55,393 nucleotides of DNA from Alphaproteobacteria bacterium (lineage in GTDB: Bacteria; Pseudomonadota; Alphaproteobacteria; UBA828), in contig JAJDXK010000079.1 of NCBI GenBank assembly GCA_022823305.1, forward strand, positions 1-55,393. The letters are read 5' to 3'. The notes under the pieces are model-generated. The model was not told the origin of the DNA and searched no databases. It worked only from the letters and a program-made list of their open reading frames with translations. Below, in pieces: positions 9,230 to 16,504 of the stretch (its first letter is position 1; each line of letters begins with the position of its first letter). Position numbers and translations under genes: made by a program.

Positions 9230-10225
9230 CTAGCCCGGCTCCGCCTCCTCCTTCTCCGGGCGCGCGCGGGGTCGCAGGATGATGAAGAAGACCCCGAGCA
9301 TGAGACAGAGCAGCGCGAGCCAGACCCAGTGGCTGTGCGTCTCGCCGAAGAACAGGTAGCCCCAGCCGATGCCGGCCAGCGCCACCAGGAAATTCACCGT
9401 CGAAAAGAAGACCGGCCCCAGGAAGCGGATCAGCTCGACGAAGAGGTAGATGCCGAGGCACTGGACGAAGACGACGGTGATCAGCGCCCAGTCGGCGGAG
9501 TCCATCGGGCCCTCGAACCACCACCAGCCGTCGGTCGCCGCCACCGCCACCAGCATCGGGAGCGAGCCGAAGAAGAAGAAGCCGAAGGCGAAGTGGAGCG
9601 AGTCGGTCGCCGGCGGGCGCAGCAGCGCGGTGGCGAGGCTGGTGGTGGTGTAACCGATCGGCAGCAGCAGGGCGAGCAGGATCCACGGCACCAGCGCGCG
9701 CGAGGGCAGGCTGGTCTCCGGGACCACCAGCAGCGCCACGCCTACGAGGCCGGCGGCGAAGCCCAGCACCCGGATCCAGCGGATCGGCTCCAGCCTGAAG
9801 GCGACGGCGCCCGCATAGGTGAGGATGGGCGAGAGCACCACCAGCATGCTGATGATGCCGGCCGGCACGCCCTCGCCGCTGACGTAGCCCACGGTGAGGT
9901 AGGGCACGCCGTAGCCGGAGATGCCGGCGATCGCATAGGAACTCACGTGGGCGCGGGAGAGCGGCGGTGGCCGCCCCTGGCCGAGCGAGAGCAGCAGCGC
10001 CGCGGCGGCCCCGCCCATGCCCATCAGCAGGACGAAGCTGGTGAAGGGGATGCCGCCCGCGATGGAGACCGCGGTGAGCGAATAGCTCAGCCCGTAGAGG
10101 ATGCCGGTGAGGAAGAGCAGCGCGACGGCAAGCCAGAAACCCGCCGGGCGGCCGGCCCAGCGGCGGGCGCGGCGTTGGCGGACGGCAGCGAGCTCTCTAG
10201 GTGACGGAGACTCCTGAAGGGACAA
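9230..10225 (-). CDS. EamA/DMT-family transporter
   Basis: A second ten-helix DMT-type inner-membrane transporter, 331 residues. After a basic N-terminus (about 1-28, Arg-rich), two EamA repeats follow; the first starts at GILYGLSYSLTAVSIAGG. The C-terminus after the last helix is charged (RPEKEEAEPG). The longest credible start is a TTG at 10225. No ATG occurs before helix 1, so a non-ATG start is needed. It is followed by the other EamA gene and preceded by a two-helix small protein. The substrate is unknown. Confidence 0.85.
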   Translation of the reverse strand: MSLQESPSPRELAAVRQRRARRWAGRPAGFWLAVALLFLTGILYGLSYSLTAVSIAGGIPFTSFVLLMGMGGAAAALLLSLGQGRPPPLSRAHVSSYAIAGISGYGVPYLTVGYVSGEGVPAGIISMLVVLSPILTYAGAVAFRLEPIRWIRVLGFAAGLVGVALLVVPETSLPSRALVPWILLALLLPIGYTTTSLATALLRPPATDSLHFAFGFFFFGSLPMLVAVAATDGWWWFEGPMDSADWALITVVFVQCLGIYLFVELIRFLGPVFFSTVNFLVALAGIGWGYLFFGETHSHWVWLALLCLMLGVFFIILRPRARPEKEEAEPG

Positions 10226-10263
10226 GGGAAGCGGGCCGGACGACCGGCGACGCCGTCACGGCG

Positions 10264-10536
10264 TCAGGCCGCGTCGCTGCTCCCCGCGGAGGCCTTCTCC
10301 AGACGGCGCATCACCCGCGACAGCACCATGCGGAAGATTCCGGCCGCAAGCACGAACACCGTCACGTAGATGAAGAGCACGCCGACGATGCCGTAGCCGT
10401 CCTCTGCCGGAAGCATCGGCGCCATGAAGATGCTGGTGATGACGCAGAAGAGCAGCGACGCCAGCAGCGCCGGCCCTTCGCCGGAGCGCCACAGCCGGCG
10501 CAGCCCGCGCATTCGGTGTTCGTCGAAGAGTGCCAC
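10264..10536 (-). CDS. Small two-helix membrane protein, unknown function
   Basis: A 90-residue protein with a basic N-terminus, two hydrophobic helices (about 23-41 and 48-70) separated by a short loop containing EDGYG, and a basic tail ending SAGSSDAA. No catalytic or binding motif is visible. It is the first gene of the minus-strand EamA cluster and diverges from the TRAP operon, so a promoter for each direction should lie within 10537-10717. A YrhK-like or other small-membrane family is possible, but I do not recognise it. Confidence 0.65.
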   Translation of the reverse strand: MALFDEHRMRGLRRLWRSGEGPALLASLLFCVITSIFMAPMLPAEDGYGIVGVLFIYVTVFVLAAGIFRMVLSRVMRRLEKASAGSSDAA

Positions 10537-10717
10537 GGATGCCCCCGTCGGTTTCCGTCGCGCATGTTAGCCGAAGCCGCCCGCCGGGCAAGCCCTTCGT
10601 GATCGCCCGTCGCTGCGAAACGTCACCATGCGCTACAGTGCCGCTGCCGAGGATTCGCCCCGGGAGAGACGGCAAGCGGCCGAACCCGGGGACACACGGG
10701 ACAACGGGGGGACAGAC

Positions 10718-11764
10718 ATGAATGCCGAATTCGAAGCCGCCGGAAGGCATCCGACCACGCTGCGTGCCGTGAGAAACAGCGTCGTCGCTGCCGTCGCCGG
10801 CGCGACGCTGCTCTTCGCCACGCTGACGGCGCCCGCTCTCGCCGAGACCGAGTGGGACCTTCCGCTGGCCTGGACGGACGGCAACTTCCACGTCGAGAAC
10901 GCCAGGACCTTCGCCAAGGTGGTCGGCCAGGTGACCGGCGGCGAGGTCGTCATCAACATTCACCCCGGCGGCTCTCTCGGCTTCAAGGGGCCCGAGATGC
11001 TGAACGCGGTCGGCGACGGCCTCGTTCCCATCGGCGAGATGCTGCTCAACCAGCAGGTGGGCGAGCGCAGGATCCTCGGGCTCGAGACGCAGCCCTACAT
11101 CATCGAGGACCTCGACCAGCTCGCGCTCTTTCACAGGTACTTCCGCCCGGCCATCGAGAGAGTGGCCGCGGACTACAACCAGAAGGTCCTCTACGTGGTG
11201 CCGTGGCCGCGCCAGTACGTGTACACCAAGGTGGAGGCCGGGGGGGTCGCGGACCTCGCCGGCATCAAGATCCGCACCTACAACGACACGACGACGGAGA
11301 TGTTCAACCGCATCGGCATGACCTCGGTGCAGCTTCCCTGGGGCGAGGTGGTGCCCTCGCTCGCGGCCGGGACCATCGACGCCGTCACCACCTCCGCCAG
11401 CTCCGGCGTGGACGGCAAGTTCTGGGAGTTCCTCACGCACATGTACCCGACCAACCACGTCTGGTCGTCGAACATGGTCTCCGTGAATCTCGATGCCTGG
11501 AACGCGCTGACCGACGAGCAGCGGGCCGCCATCGAGGCGGCAGCACGGATGCTGGAGCCCGTGTTCTGGCAGGTCAGCAGGGCGGAGGACGCGGCCAAGT
11601 CGAAGATCCTGAACGAGCGCGGGGTGGCGATGGCCGAGGTGCCGGCGTCCATGCTTGCCGACATGCAGACGGCGACCGCGCCCATGCTGGACGAGGCACT
11701 GGCCGAGCTCGGCGACGAGGGCCGGGCCATCATCGACGGCTTCTTCGCAGACACGGGCCGCTAG
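10718..11764 (+). CDS. TRAP transporter substrate-binding protein (DctP family)
   Basis: The periplasmic binding protein of a tripartite ATP-independent importer for a carboxylate-type solute. The preferred ATG at 10718 is preceded by GGGGGG. It gives 348 residues with a signal peptide ending in PALAET (about residues 37-43). The DctP-family Arg that salt-bridges the ligand carboxylate lies in AGIKIRTYN (about residue 190), followed by a typical LPWGEVVPSLAAGTIDAV segment. An in-frame ATG at 10628 would only add a non-signal extension. Genes for the Q and M membrane subunits follow on the same strand, giving a complete TRAP system. The exact solute is unknown. Confidence 0.92.
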   Translation: MNAEFEAAGRHPTTLRAVRNSVVAAVAGATLLFATLTAPALAETEWDLPLAWTDGNFHVENARTFAKVVGQVTGGEVVINIHPGGSLGFKGPEMLNAVGDGLVPIGEMLLNQQVGERRILGLETQPYIIEDLDQLALFHRYFRPAIERVAADYNQKVLYVVPWPRQYVYTKVEAGGVADLAGIKIRTYNDTTTEMFNRIGMTSVQLPWGEVVPSLAAGTIDAVTTSASSGVDGKFWEFLTHMYPTNHVWSSNMVSVNLDAWNALTDEQRAAIEAAARMLEPVFWQVSRAEDAAKSKILNERGVAMAEVPASMLADMQTATAPMLDEALAELGDEGRAIIDGFFADTGR

Positions 11765-11782
11765 CCGGCTCTCGCCCCGGCG

Positions 11783-12328
11783 TTGGCCGGCGCCTTGTCC
11801 CCCATCGGGCGGGTCCTCGCAGGGATCGACGCGCTCTCGCGTGGCTGCGGCTACCTTGCGGCGGCGCTGGTGCTTGGCATCGCGGGGCTGATCCTCGCCG
11901 AGATATTCTGCCGCACCGCGCTCAACGTCAGCCTTTCCTTCGCCTGGGAGTACGCCGCGTACTTCTTCGCCGTCGCGATCTTCCTGGGCGCGGCCTTCGC
12001 GTTGCGTACGGGCGGGCATGTGCGCGTGATGCTGCTCGCGCAGAGCGTCCCGCCCCGGGCGGCGCACCGGCTCGACGTTCTCGCCACCCTGGCCGGAACG
12101 CTCATCGCCGCCGGGCTCACCTGGTCGCTCGGCGCCTTCGCGTGGCGCTCGTGGGCGACGGGGAGCACGTCCGCCACCATCGACGAGACGCCGCTGGTCT
12201 ATCCGCAGGCCGCGATGGCCGCGGGCGCCGCGCTCCTCACCCTCCAGCTCGCGGCGCGGGCGCTGCGCCTGTTCGTGGGCGAGCCGCCGGAGGACGAGGA
12301 GGCGAAGCAGGACTTCGGCGCGGGATGA
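11783..12328 (+). CDS. TRAP transporter small permease (DctQ family)
   Basis: The small integral-membrane subunit of the TRAP importer, 181 residues, with four helices of the DctQ pattern. The family hallmark AWEYAAYFFAVAIFLGAAFALRTGGHVRV follows the second helix; its RxGGHVRV end is characteristic. The start is a TTG, at 11783 or possibly 11795, since no ATG or GTG precedes helix 1 in this frame. It sits 18 bp after the binding protein, and its stop is separated by 4 bp from the start of the large permease. The acidic tail PPEDEEAKQD is cytoplasmic by the usual topology. Confidence 0.88.
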   Translation: MAGALSPIGRVLAGIDALSRGCGYLAAALVLGIAGLILAEIFCRTALNVSLSFAWEYAAYFFAVAIFLGAAFALRTGGHVRVMLLAQSVPPRAAHRLDVLATLAGTLIAAGLTWSLGAFAWRSWATGSTSATIDETPLVYPQAAMAAGAALLTLQLAARALRLFVGEPPEDEEAKQDFGAG

Positions 12329-12332
12329 TGCC

Positions 12333-13637
12333 GTGACCGCCCTCGCTGCGGCGGCCGTCCTCGGCGTGCTCGCCCTCGGGCTCGGCGCGGGCGTCTGGGT
12401 CGGGCTCGCGCTCTATGCCCCAGGACTCGTCGGCCTCGCCGTCTTCCGCTCCCTGCCGGTCGACAAGCTGCTCGCGCAGCTCACCTGGAACGCGACCACC
12501 ACGCCGGAGCTCATCGCGCTTCCGCTCTTCATCCTGATGGCGGAGATCCTGTTCCACTCGCGCCTCTCGGCCTCGCTCTTCACCGGGCTTGCGCCGTGGA
12601 CGACGCGGCTCCCCGGTCGCCTGCTCCACGTCAACGTGCTGGGCTGCACCATGTTCGCGGCGATCTCGGGCTCGTCGGCCGCGACCACGGCGACCGTCGG
12701 GCGCATCACGCTGACGGAGCTCTTGCGCCGCGGCTACGACCGTGACCTGGCGATGGGCTCGCTCGCCGGCGCCGGCACGCTCGGCTTCCTCATTCCGCCC
12801 AGCATCATCCTCATCATCTACGGCGTGCTGGCGGAGACGTCGATCCTGAAGCTCTTCATCGCCGGCATCGTCCCGGGGCTCATGCTGGCGCTCCTCTACA
12901 TGGCCTGGCTGGGGCTTCGGGCGACCTGGAAGCCCTCGCTCGCGCCGGACGAGAGCGAGCGCATGAGCCTCGCCGCCAGGCTGCTCGGCCTGCGGCATCT
13001 CGGCCCCGTGGTGTTCCTGATCCTCGCGGTGCTGGGCTCGATGTACGGCGGCATCGCGAGCCCGTCCGAGGCTGCCGCGGTCGGCGTGCTGGGCGCGCTG
13101 ATCGTGAGCGCCGCGCAGGGGACGCTCACCTGGGAGACGCTGCGCAAGGCGAGCCTCGGCGCGGTGCGGACGATCAGCATGATCGGGCTGATCGTGGCCG
13201 GCGCCTACTTCCTCTCCATCGCCATGGGGTTCCTCGGCGTGCCCCGCATGATCGCGGGCGAGATCGCGGCGCTCGCGCTCTCGCCCATCGCGCTCATCGT
13301 GCTGCTGCTGGTGTTCTACGCGATCCTCGGCTGCGTGCTCGAAGGCCTGTCGAGCATCGTCATGACGCTCCCCATCACGCTGCCGCTGGTGCAGGCGGCA
13401 GGCTTCGACAAGATCTGGTTCGGCGTGTTCCTGGTGATCGTGGTGGAGATGGCCCAGATCACGCCGCCCGTCGGCTTCAACCTGTTCGTGATCCAGGGGA
13501 TGACGGGGGAGCGGATCGGGCGCATCGCCCGCGCGACCTTCCCCTTCTTCCTGATCATGGCGGGGCTCGCGCTGCTGATCACCTTCGTCCCCGACGTGGT
13601 GACCTTCCTGCCGAACGCCATCCACTTCGGCAACTGA
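12333..13637 (+). CDS. TRAP transporter large permease (DctM family)
   Basis: The large ion-coupled transport subunit of the TRAP system, 434 residues, with about 12 membrane helices of the DctM/IT superfamily. Recognisable segments are FAAISGSSAATTATVGRI, the first sodium/substrate region, then LIPPSIILIIYG and the late EMAQITPPVGFNLFVIQG. It starts at a GTG 4 bp after dctQ. It is the last gene of the operon and converges on the NAD-kinase-like gene 25 bp downstream, with no visible terminator between them. Such systems usually take up solute with sodium. Confidence 0.92.
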   Translation: MTALAAAAVLGVLALGLGAGVWVGLALYAPGLVGLAVFRSLPVDKLLAQLTWNATTTPELIALPLFILMAEILFHSRLSASLFTGLAPWTTRLPGRLLHVNVLGCTMFAAISGSSAATTATVGRITLTELLRRGYDRDLAMGSLAGAGTLGFLIPPSIILIIYGVLAETSILKLFIAGIVPGLMLALLYMAWLGLRATWKPSLAPDESERMSLAARLLGLRHLGPVVFLILAVLGSMYGGIASPSEAAAVGVLGALIVSAAQGTLTWETLRKASLGAVRTISMIGLIVAGAYFLSIAMGFLGVPRMIAGEIAALALSPIALIVLLLVFYAILGCVLEGLSSIVMTLPITLPLVQAAGFDKIWFGVFLVIVVEMAQITPPVGFNLFVIQGMTGERIGRIARATFPFFLIMAGLALLITFVPDVVTFLPNAIHFGN

Positions 13638-13662
13638 GGCCGGCGGCCGCTCCGCCCGCGTG

Positions 13663-14718
13663 TCAGGCGCGCAGGCTCGCGGCGGCGCCCTGCTCCAGCA
13701 GTCCGCCCTGGGCCGCGAGCGCCATGGCGCGCGGGATCTCGACGGTGAGCGGGCCGTCGGGCTCCAGCACCACCGCCAGCGTGTCGTCGGGGCCGAAGGC
13801 GATCTCGCGCTCGCCGTCGAGCGCCACGACGCCGCGCTCGAGACGAACGGGATGCGGCACGCCGGCCTCGATGTCGAACACGCGCTCCACCCCGATCTCG
13901 GCCATCAGCCCCGGCGCGAGCGGCGCGGAGACCGTGCGCGGCGCATCCGGCGCCGCCGCGAGGTCGAGCGCCACGCCCGTCGGCGCCTCGCGCGAGACCG
14001 GGCGCAGCAGGCCCGCGATCGAGGAGAGGCCGATGGCGTCCGCCTCGGCGAAGGTCACGAAGAGCTGGTCCAGCGCGTCCGCCCGCCACAGCGCCTTGGC
14101 GCCGGTCCAGGTCGCGCCGCTGACGCAGACGTCCACCAGCGCGATGTCGCGCGGCTCCCCGTTGACCGTGACCCGCAGCAGCTTGTTGCGCCGTGCCGCC
14201 TCTTCATGCGAGAGCGCGCCGGTCGCCACCAGGCCCGCAGCGAGCCCGGCGATGGTGGCCTCGCGCATCATCGGGAAGACGTTGTTGGTTCCCGTGGAGA
14301 GCGAGGTCAGCGGCACGCCGTCACAGGCCTGGGCGACCAGCCGGTTGGTGCCGTCGCCGCCCAGCACCATGATGCCGCCGACGCCCTGCGCCACCATGCG
14401 GGCCGTGCCTTCCAGCGTGTCGTCGGGGGTTCCCTCCACCTCCATGTCGAGGAACACCACCTCCGGCCACACCTGGCCCTCCGGCGGGCCGAGGCCCACC
14501 GCGCGGCGCACCCGGTCGGCGATGCCGCTCTCGTCCGGGATCAGGTAGCAGGTGCCCACGCCGACCGCGCCCAGCGCCGAGAAGATGCGCGTGATCATGT
14601 TGCGCTTCTCGGCGATCGGGAACACCGACGCCTGGGCGACCAAGCGCCTGATGTCGCGGCCCGCGGCGGGGTTGGCGACGATGCCGACCGCCGCGCCGTT
14701 TCGAGCTTCTGCTGCCAT
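13663..14718 (-). CDS. NAD-kinase-like protein of the AcoX type
   Basis: A cytoplasmic protein of 351 residues with the ATP-NAD kinase fold. It has an N-terminal VGIVANPAAGRD nucleotide-binding segment, the diagnostic GGDGT at 120-124 (VLGGDGTNRLV), and a following STGTNNVFP motif. It is longer than housekeeping NadK proteins and matches the AcoX group seen near acetoin genes, whose role is not well established. No acetoin gene is present here. The ATG at 14718 has GGAGG eight bases upstream, which decides the start over a longer frame running upstream. Confidence 0.85.
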   Translation of the reverse strand: MAAEARNGAAVGIVANPAAGRDIRRLVAQASVFPIAEKRNMITRIFSALGAVGVGTCYLIPDESGIADRVRRAVGLGPPEGQVWPEVVFLDMEVEGTPDDTLEGTARMVAQGVGGIMVLGGDGTNRLVAQACDGVPLTSLSTGTNNVFPMMREATIAGLAAGLVATGALSHEEAARRNKLLRVTVNGEPRDIALVDVCVSGATWTGAKALWRADALDQLFVTFAEADAIGLSSIAGLLRPVSREAPTGVALDLAAAPDAPRTVSAPLAPGLMAEIGVERVFDIEAGVPHPVRLERGVVALDGEREIAFGPDDTLAVVLEPDGPLTVEIPRAMALAAQGGLLEQGAAASLRA

Positions 14719-14870
14719 CGAACCTCCGCCCGGGCTTATAGCCCGGCTCCGTCGACGGCGCCATGCGTCTCTCGGCAGCATCCGTCGCCGTGGCCCATGC
14801 GCTCGCCGGGTGTAGACAGGGCGGGCGGCAGGGTGCATACCCCGTGCCGCATGATCGAGGGAGAGCGAGC

Positions 14871-15329
14871 GTGACGGTTCACGGCCCGCAAAACCTGCGC
14901 GTCTACGGCGTGCTGCGGCGCGGCGAAGAGGTTCTTATCGCGGCGGAGGTGGTCGTCGGGCGCGACGTGCTCAAGCTGCCCGGCGGCGCGGTCGAGCCCG
15001 GCGAGACGCCGGAGCAGGCGCTGGTGCGCGAGTTCGTGGAGGAGGGCAGCATGCAGGTCGAGCCGATCCGCCTGCTGCATGCGCCGGGGACCCTCTACAG
15101 CCACTGGATCCACGGCCTCTACACACCCCTCTTCTACGAGGTGCGGGGCGGGGGCGAGCCGGTGACCCCGCCGGACGAGCCGCTCGAGCTGCGCTTCATG
15201 CAGCCGGACGAGGCCGCCGCGAGCGGGCTCATGGCCGAGCCCGAGATCGTCGCCCTCGGCCGCGCGCTCGGCCGTGCGCTCGCAGCCCCGGTGCAAACCG
15301 GCGCAGGCCATGGCGGGGGAGAGGCCTGA
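14871..15329 (+). CDS. NUDIX hydrolase
   Basis: A small pyrophosphohydrolase acting on a nucleoside diphosphate linked to another moiety. The preferred start is the GTG at 14871, preceded by GAGGGAGAG, giving 152 residues. The NUDIX box reads GGAVEPGETPEQALV then REFVEEGSM. The consensus REUxEExGU is kept except that the last Gly is Ser, which is tolerated in some members. The metal-binding Glu residues are intact. Its stop overlaps the ATG of the RND adaptor (TGATG), so the two are translationally coupled. The substrate cannot be predicted. Confidence 0.85.
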   Translation: MTVHGPQNLRVYGVLRRGEEVLIAAEVVVGRDVLKLPGGAVEPGETPEQALVREFVEEGSMQVEPIRLLHAPGTLYSHWIHGLYTPLFYEVRGGGEPVTPPDEPLELRFMQPDEAAASGLMAEPEIVALGRALGRALAAPVQTGAGHGGGEA

Positions 15330-16480
15330 TGCGCGCGAACCGCCGCGGACGCAGCCCGTCGCCGCGCACCCTGCGCTGGCCGGTCGCCGCTGCATTCACC
15401 GCCCTGGCGCTCTGGCTGGGCGCCGGCGCGCCGGAGGCAGCGGCGCAGCAGCCGCCGGCGGTGGTCTCCGTCGACGAGGTGCGCGTCGAGGCCATGGCGC
15501 AGACCGTGCCGGTGATCGGCCGCCTGGTGGCGCGGCGGGCTGGCGAAGTGGCGGCGCGCACCGCGGGCCCGGTCGCGGCGCTGCACGTCGCGGTCGGCGA
15601 CCGGGTGGCGCGGGGCGATCCCATCGCCGTCCTCGACACGGTCCGCCTGAGGGCCGAGCGCGACCGGCTGGCGGCAACGGTCAACGAGGCCCAGGCCCAG
15701 GTGGAGCGGCTGACGGCCCAGGCGGCGTTGCGGCGCCAGGAGCTGCGCCGGCTCGAGGGGCTGCAGGACTCGGCGGCCTTCAGCCAGAGCAGGTTCGAGG
15801 ATGCGCGCCAGGAGGTCATCATCGCCGAGAGCGCCATCGGCACGGCCGAGGCGGCGCGGGTGAGAGCCATGGCGAGCCTCTCGCTCAACCGCATAGACCT
15901 TTCGTGGGCGACGGTCGAGGCGCCCTATCCCGGCGTGATTACCCTGGTTCACACCGAGGTCGGCGCCTGGCTCGGCGTCGGCGAGCGGGTGGTGACCATG
16001 GTCAGCGACATCGACCTGGAGGTCGAGGCCGACGTGCCGTCCCGCCGCATCGAGGCGCTCGAGGCCGGCACGGCGGTCGGGCTCGTCCTCGACGACGGGA
16101 CCGAGCACGGCGCGGTGGTGCGCGCCGTGGTGCCGGAGGAGAACGCGCTCACCCGCACACGCCAGGTCAGGTTCACGCCCCGCTTCGGGACCGTGCTCAA
16201 GCCGCTCGCGATCAACCAGTCGGCGACGGTGGTGCTGCCCGCGGGGCGCAGCCGCGACGTGCTCACGGTGCACAAGGACGCCGTGGTCCGCCGGCAGGGC
16301 CAGGCCTTCGTCTACGTCGCGGAAGACGGACAGGCGCAGATCCGCCCGGTGCAGCTCGGCGCCGCCGTGGGCGGCCGCTTCGAGGTGCTGGGCGGGCTCG
16401 GCCCCGGCGAGCCCGTGGTGGTGCGCGGCAACGAACGCCTTCGCCCCGGCCAGCCGATCACGGTCGGCGGGGCCGGCTAG
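15329..16480 (+). CDS. RND efflux periplasmic adaptor (membrane fusion protein)
   Basis: The periplasmic adaptor of a resistance-nodulation-division pump, 383 residues. It has an N-terminal signal or anchor (about 20-45), a lipoyl-like half domain (VAARTAGPVAALHVAVGDRV) and a coiled-coil hairpin rich in Ala, Glu, Gln and Arg (about 108-185). The second lipoyl half and beta-barrel start at LSWATVEAPYPGVIT, and a membrane-proximal domain follows. No lipobox is obvious. The start overlaps the NUDIX stop by one base, and the pump gene follows 24 bp later. No outer-membrane TolC-type gene is in the cluster. Confidence 0.92.
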   Translation: MRANRRGRSPSPRTLRWPVAAAFTALALWLGAGAPEAAAQQPPAVVSVDEVRVEAMAQTVPVIGRLVARRAGEVAARTAGPVAALHVAVGDRVARGDPIAVLDTVRLRAERDRLAATVNEAQAQVERLTAQAALRRQELRRLEGLQDSAAFSQSRFEDARQEVIIAESAIGTAEAARVRAMASLSLNRIDLSWATVEAPYPGVITLVHTEVGAWLGVGERVVTMVSDIDLEVEADVPSRRIEALEAGTAVGLVLDDGTEHGAVVRAVVPEENALTRTRQVRFTPRFGTVLKPLAINQSATVVLPAGRSRDVLTVHKDAVVRRQGQAFVYVAEDGQAQIRPVQLGAAVGGRFEVLGGLGPGEPVVVRGNERLRPGQPITVGGAG

Positions 16481-16504
16481 CGGAGAGCGGGCCCGCCCCC
16501 GGCC

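Noticed and set aside
7904-10204. Long plus-strand frame opposite DsbA-like and EamA genes
   Set aside because: Its translation is Glu/Gln/His/Arg-rich with no domain. The opposite strand has signal peptide, CxxC and membrane-helix patterns.
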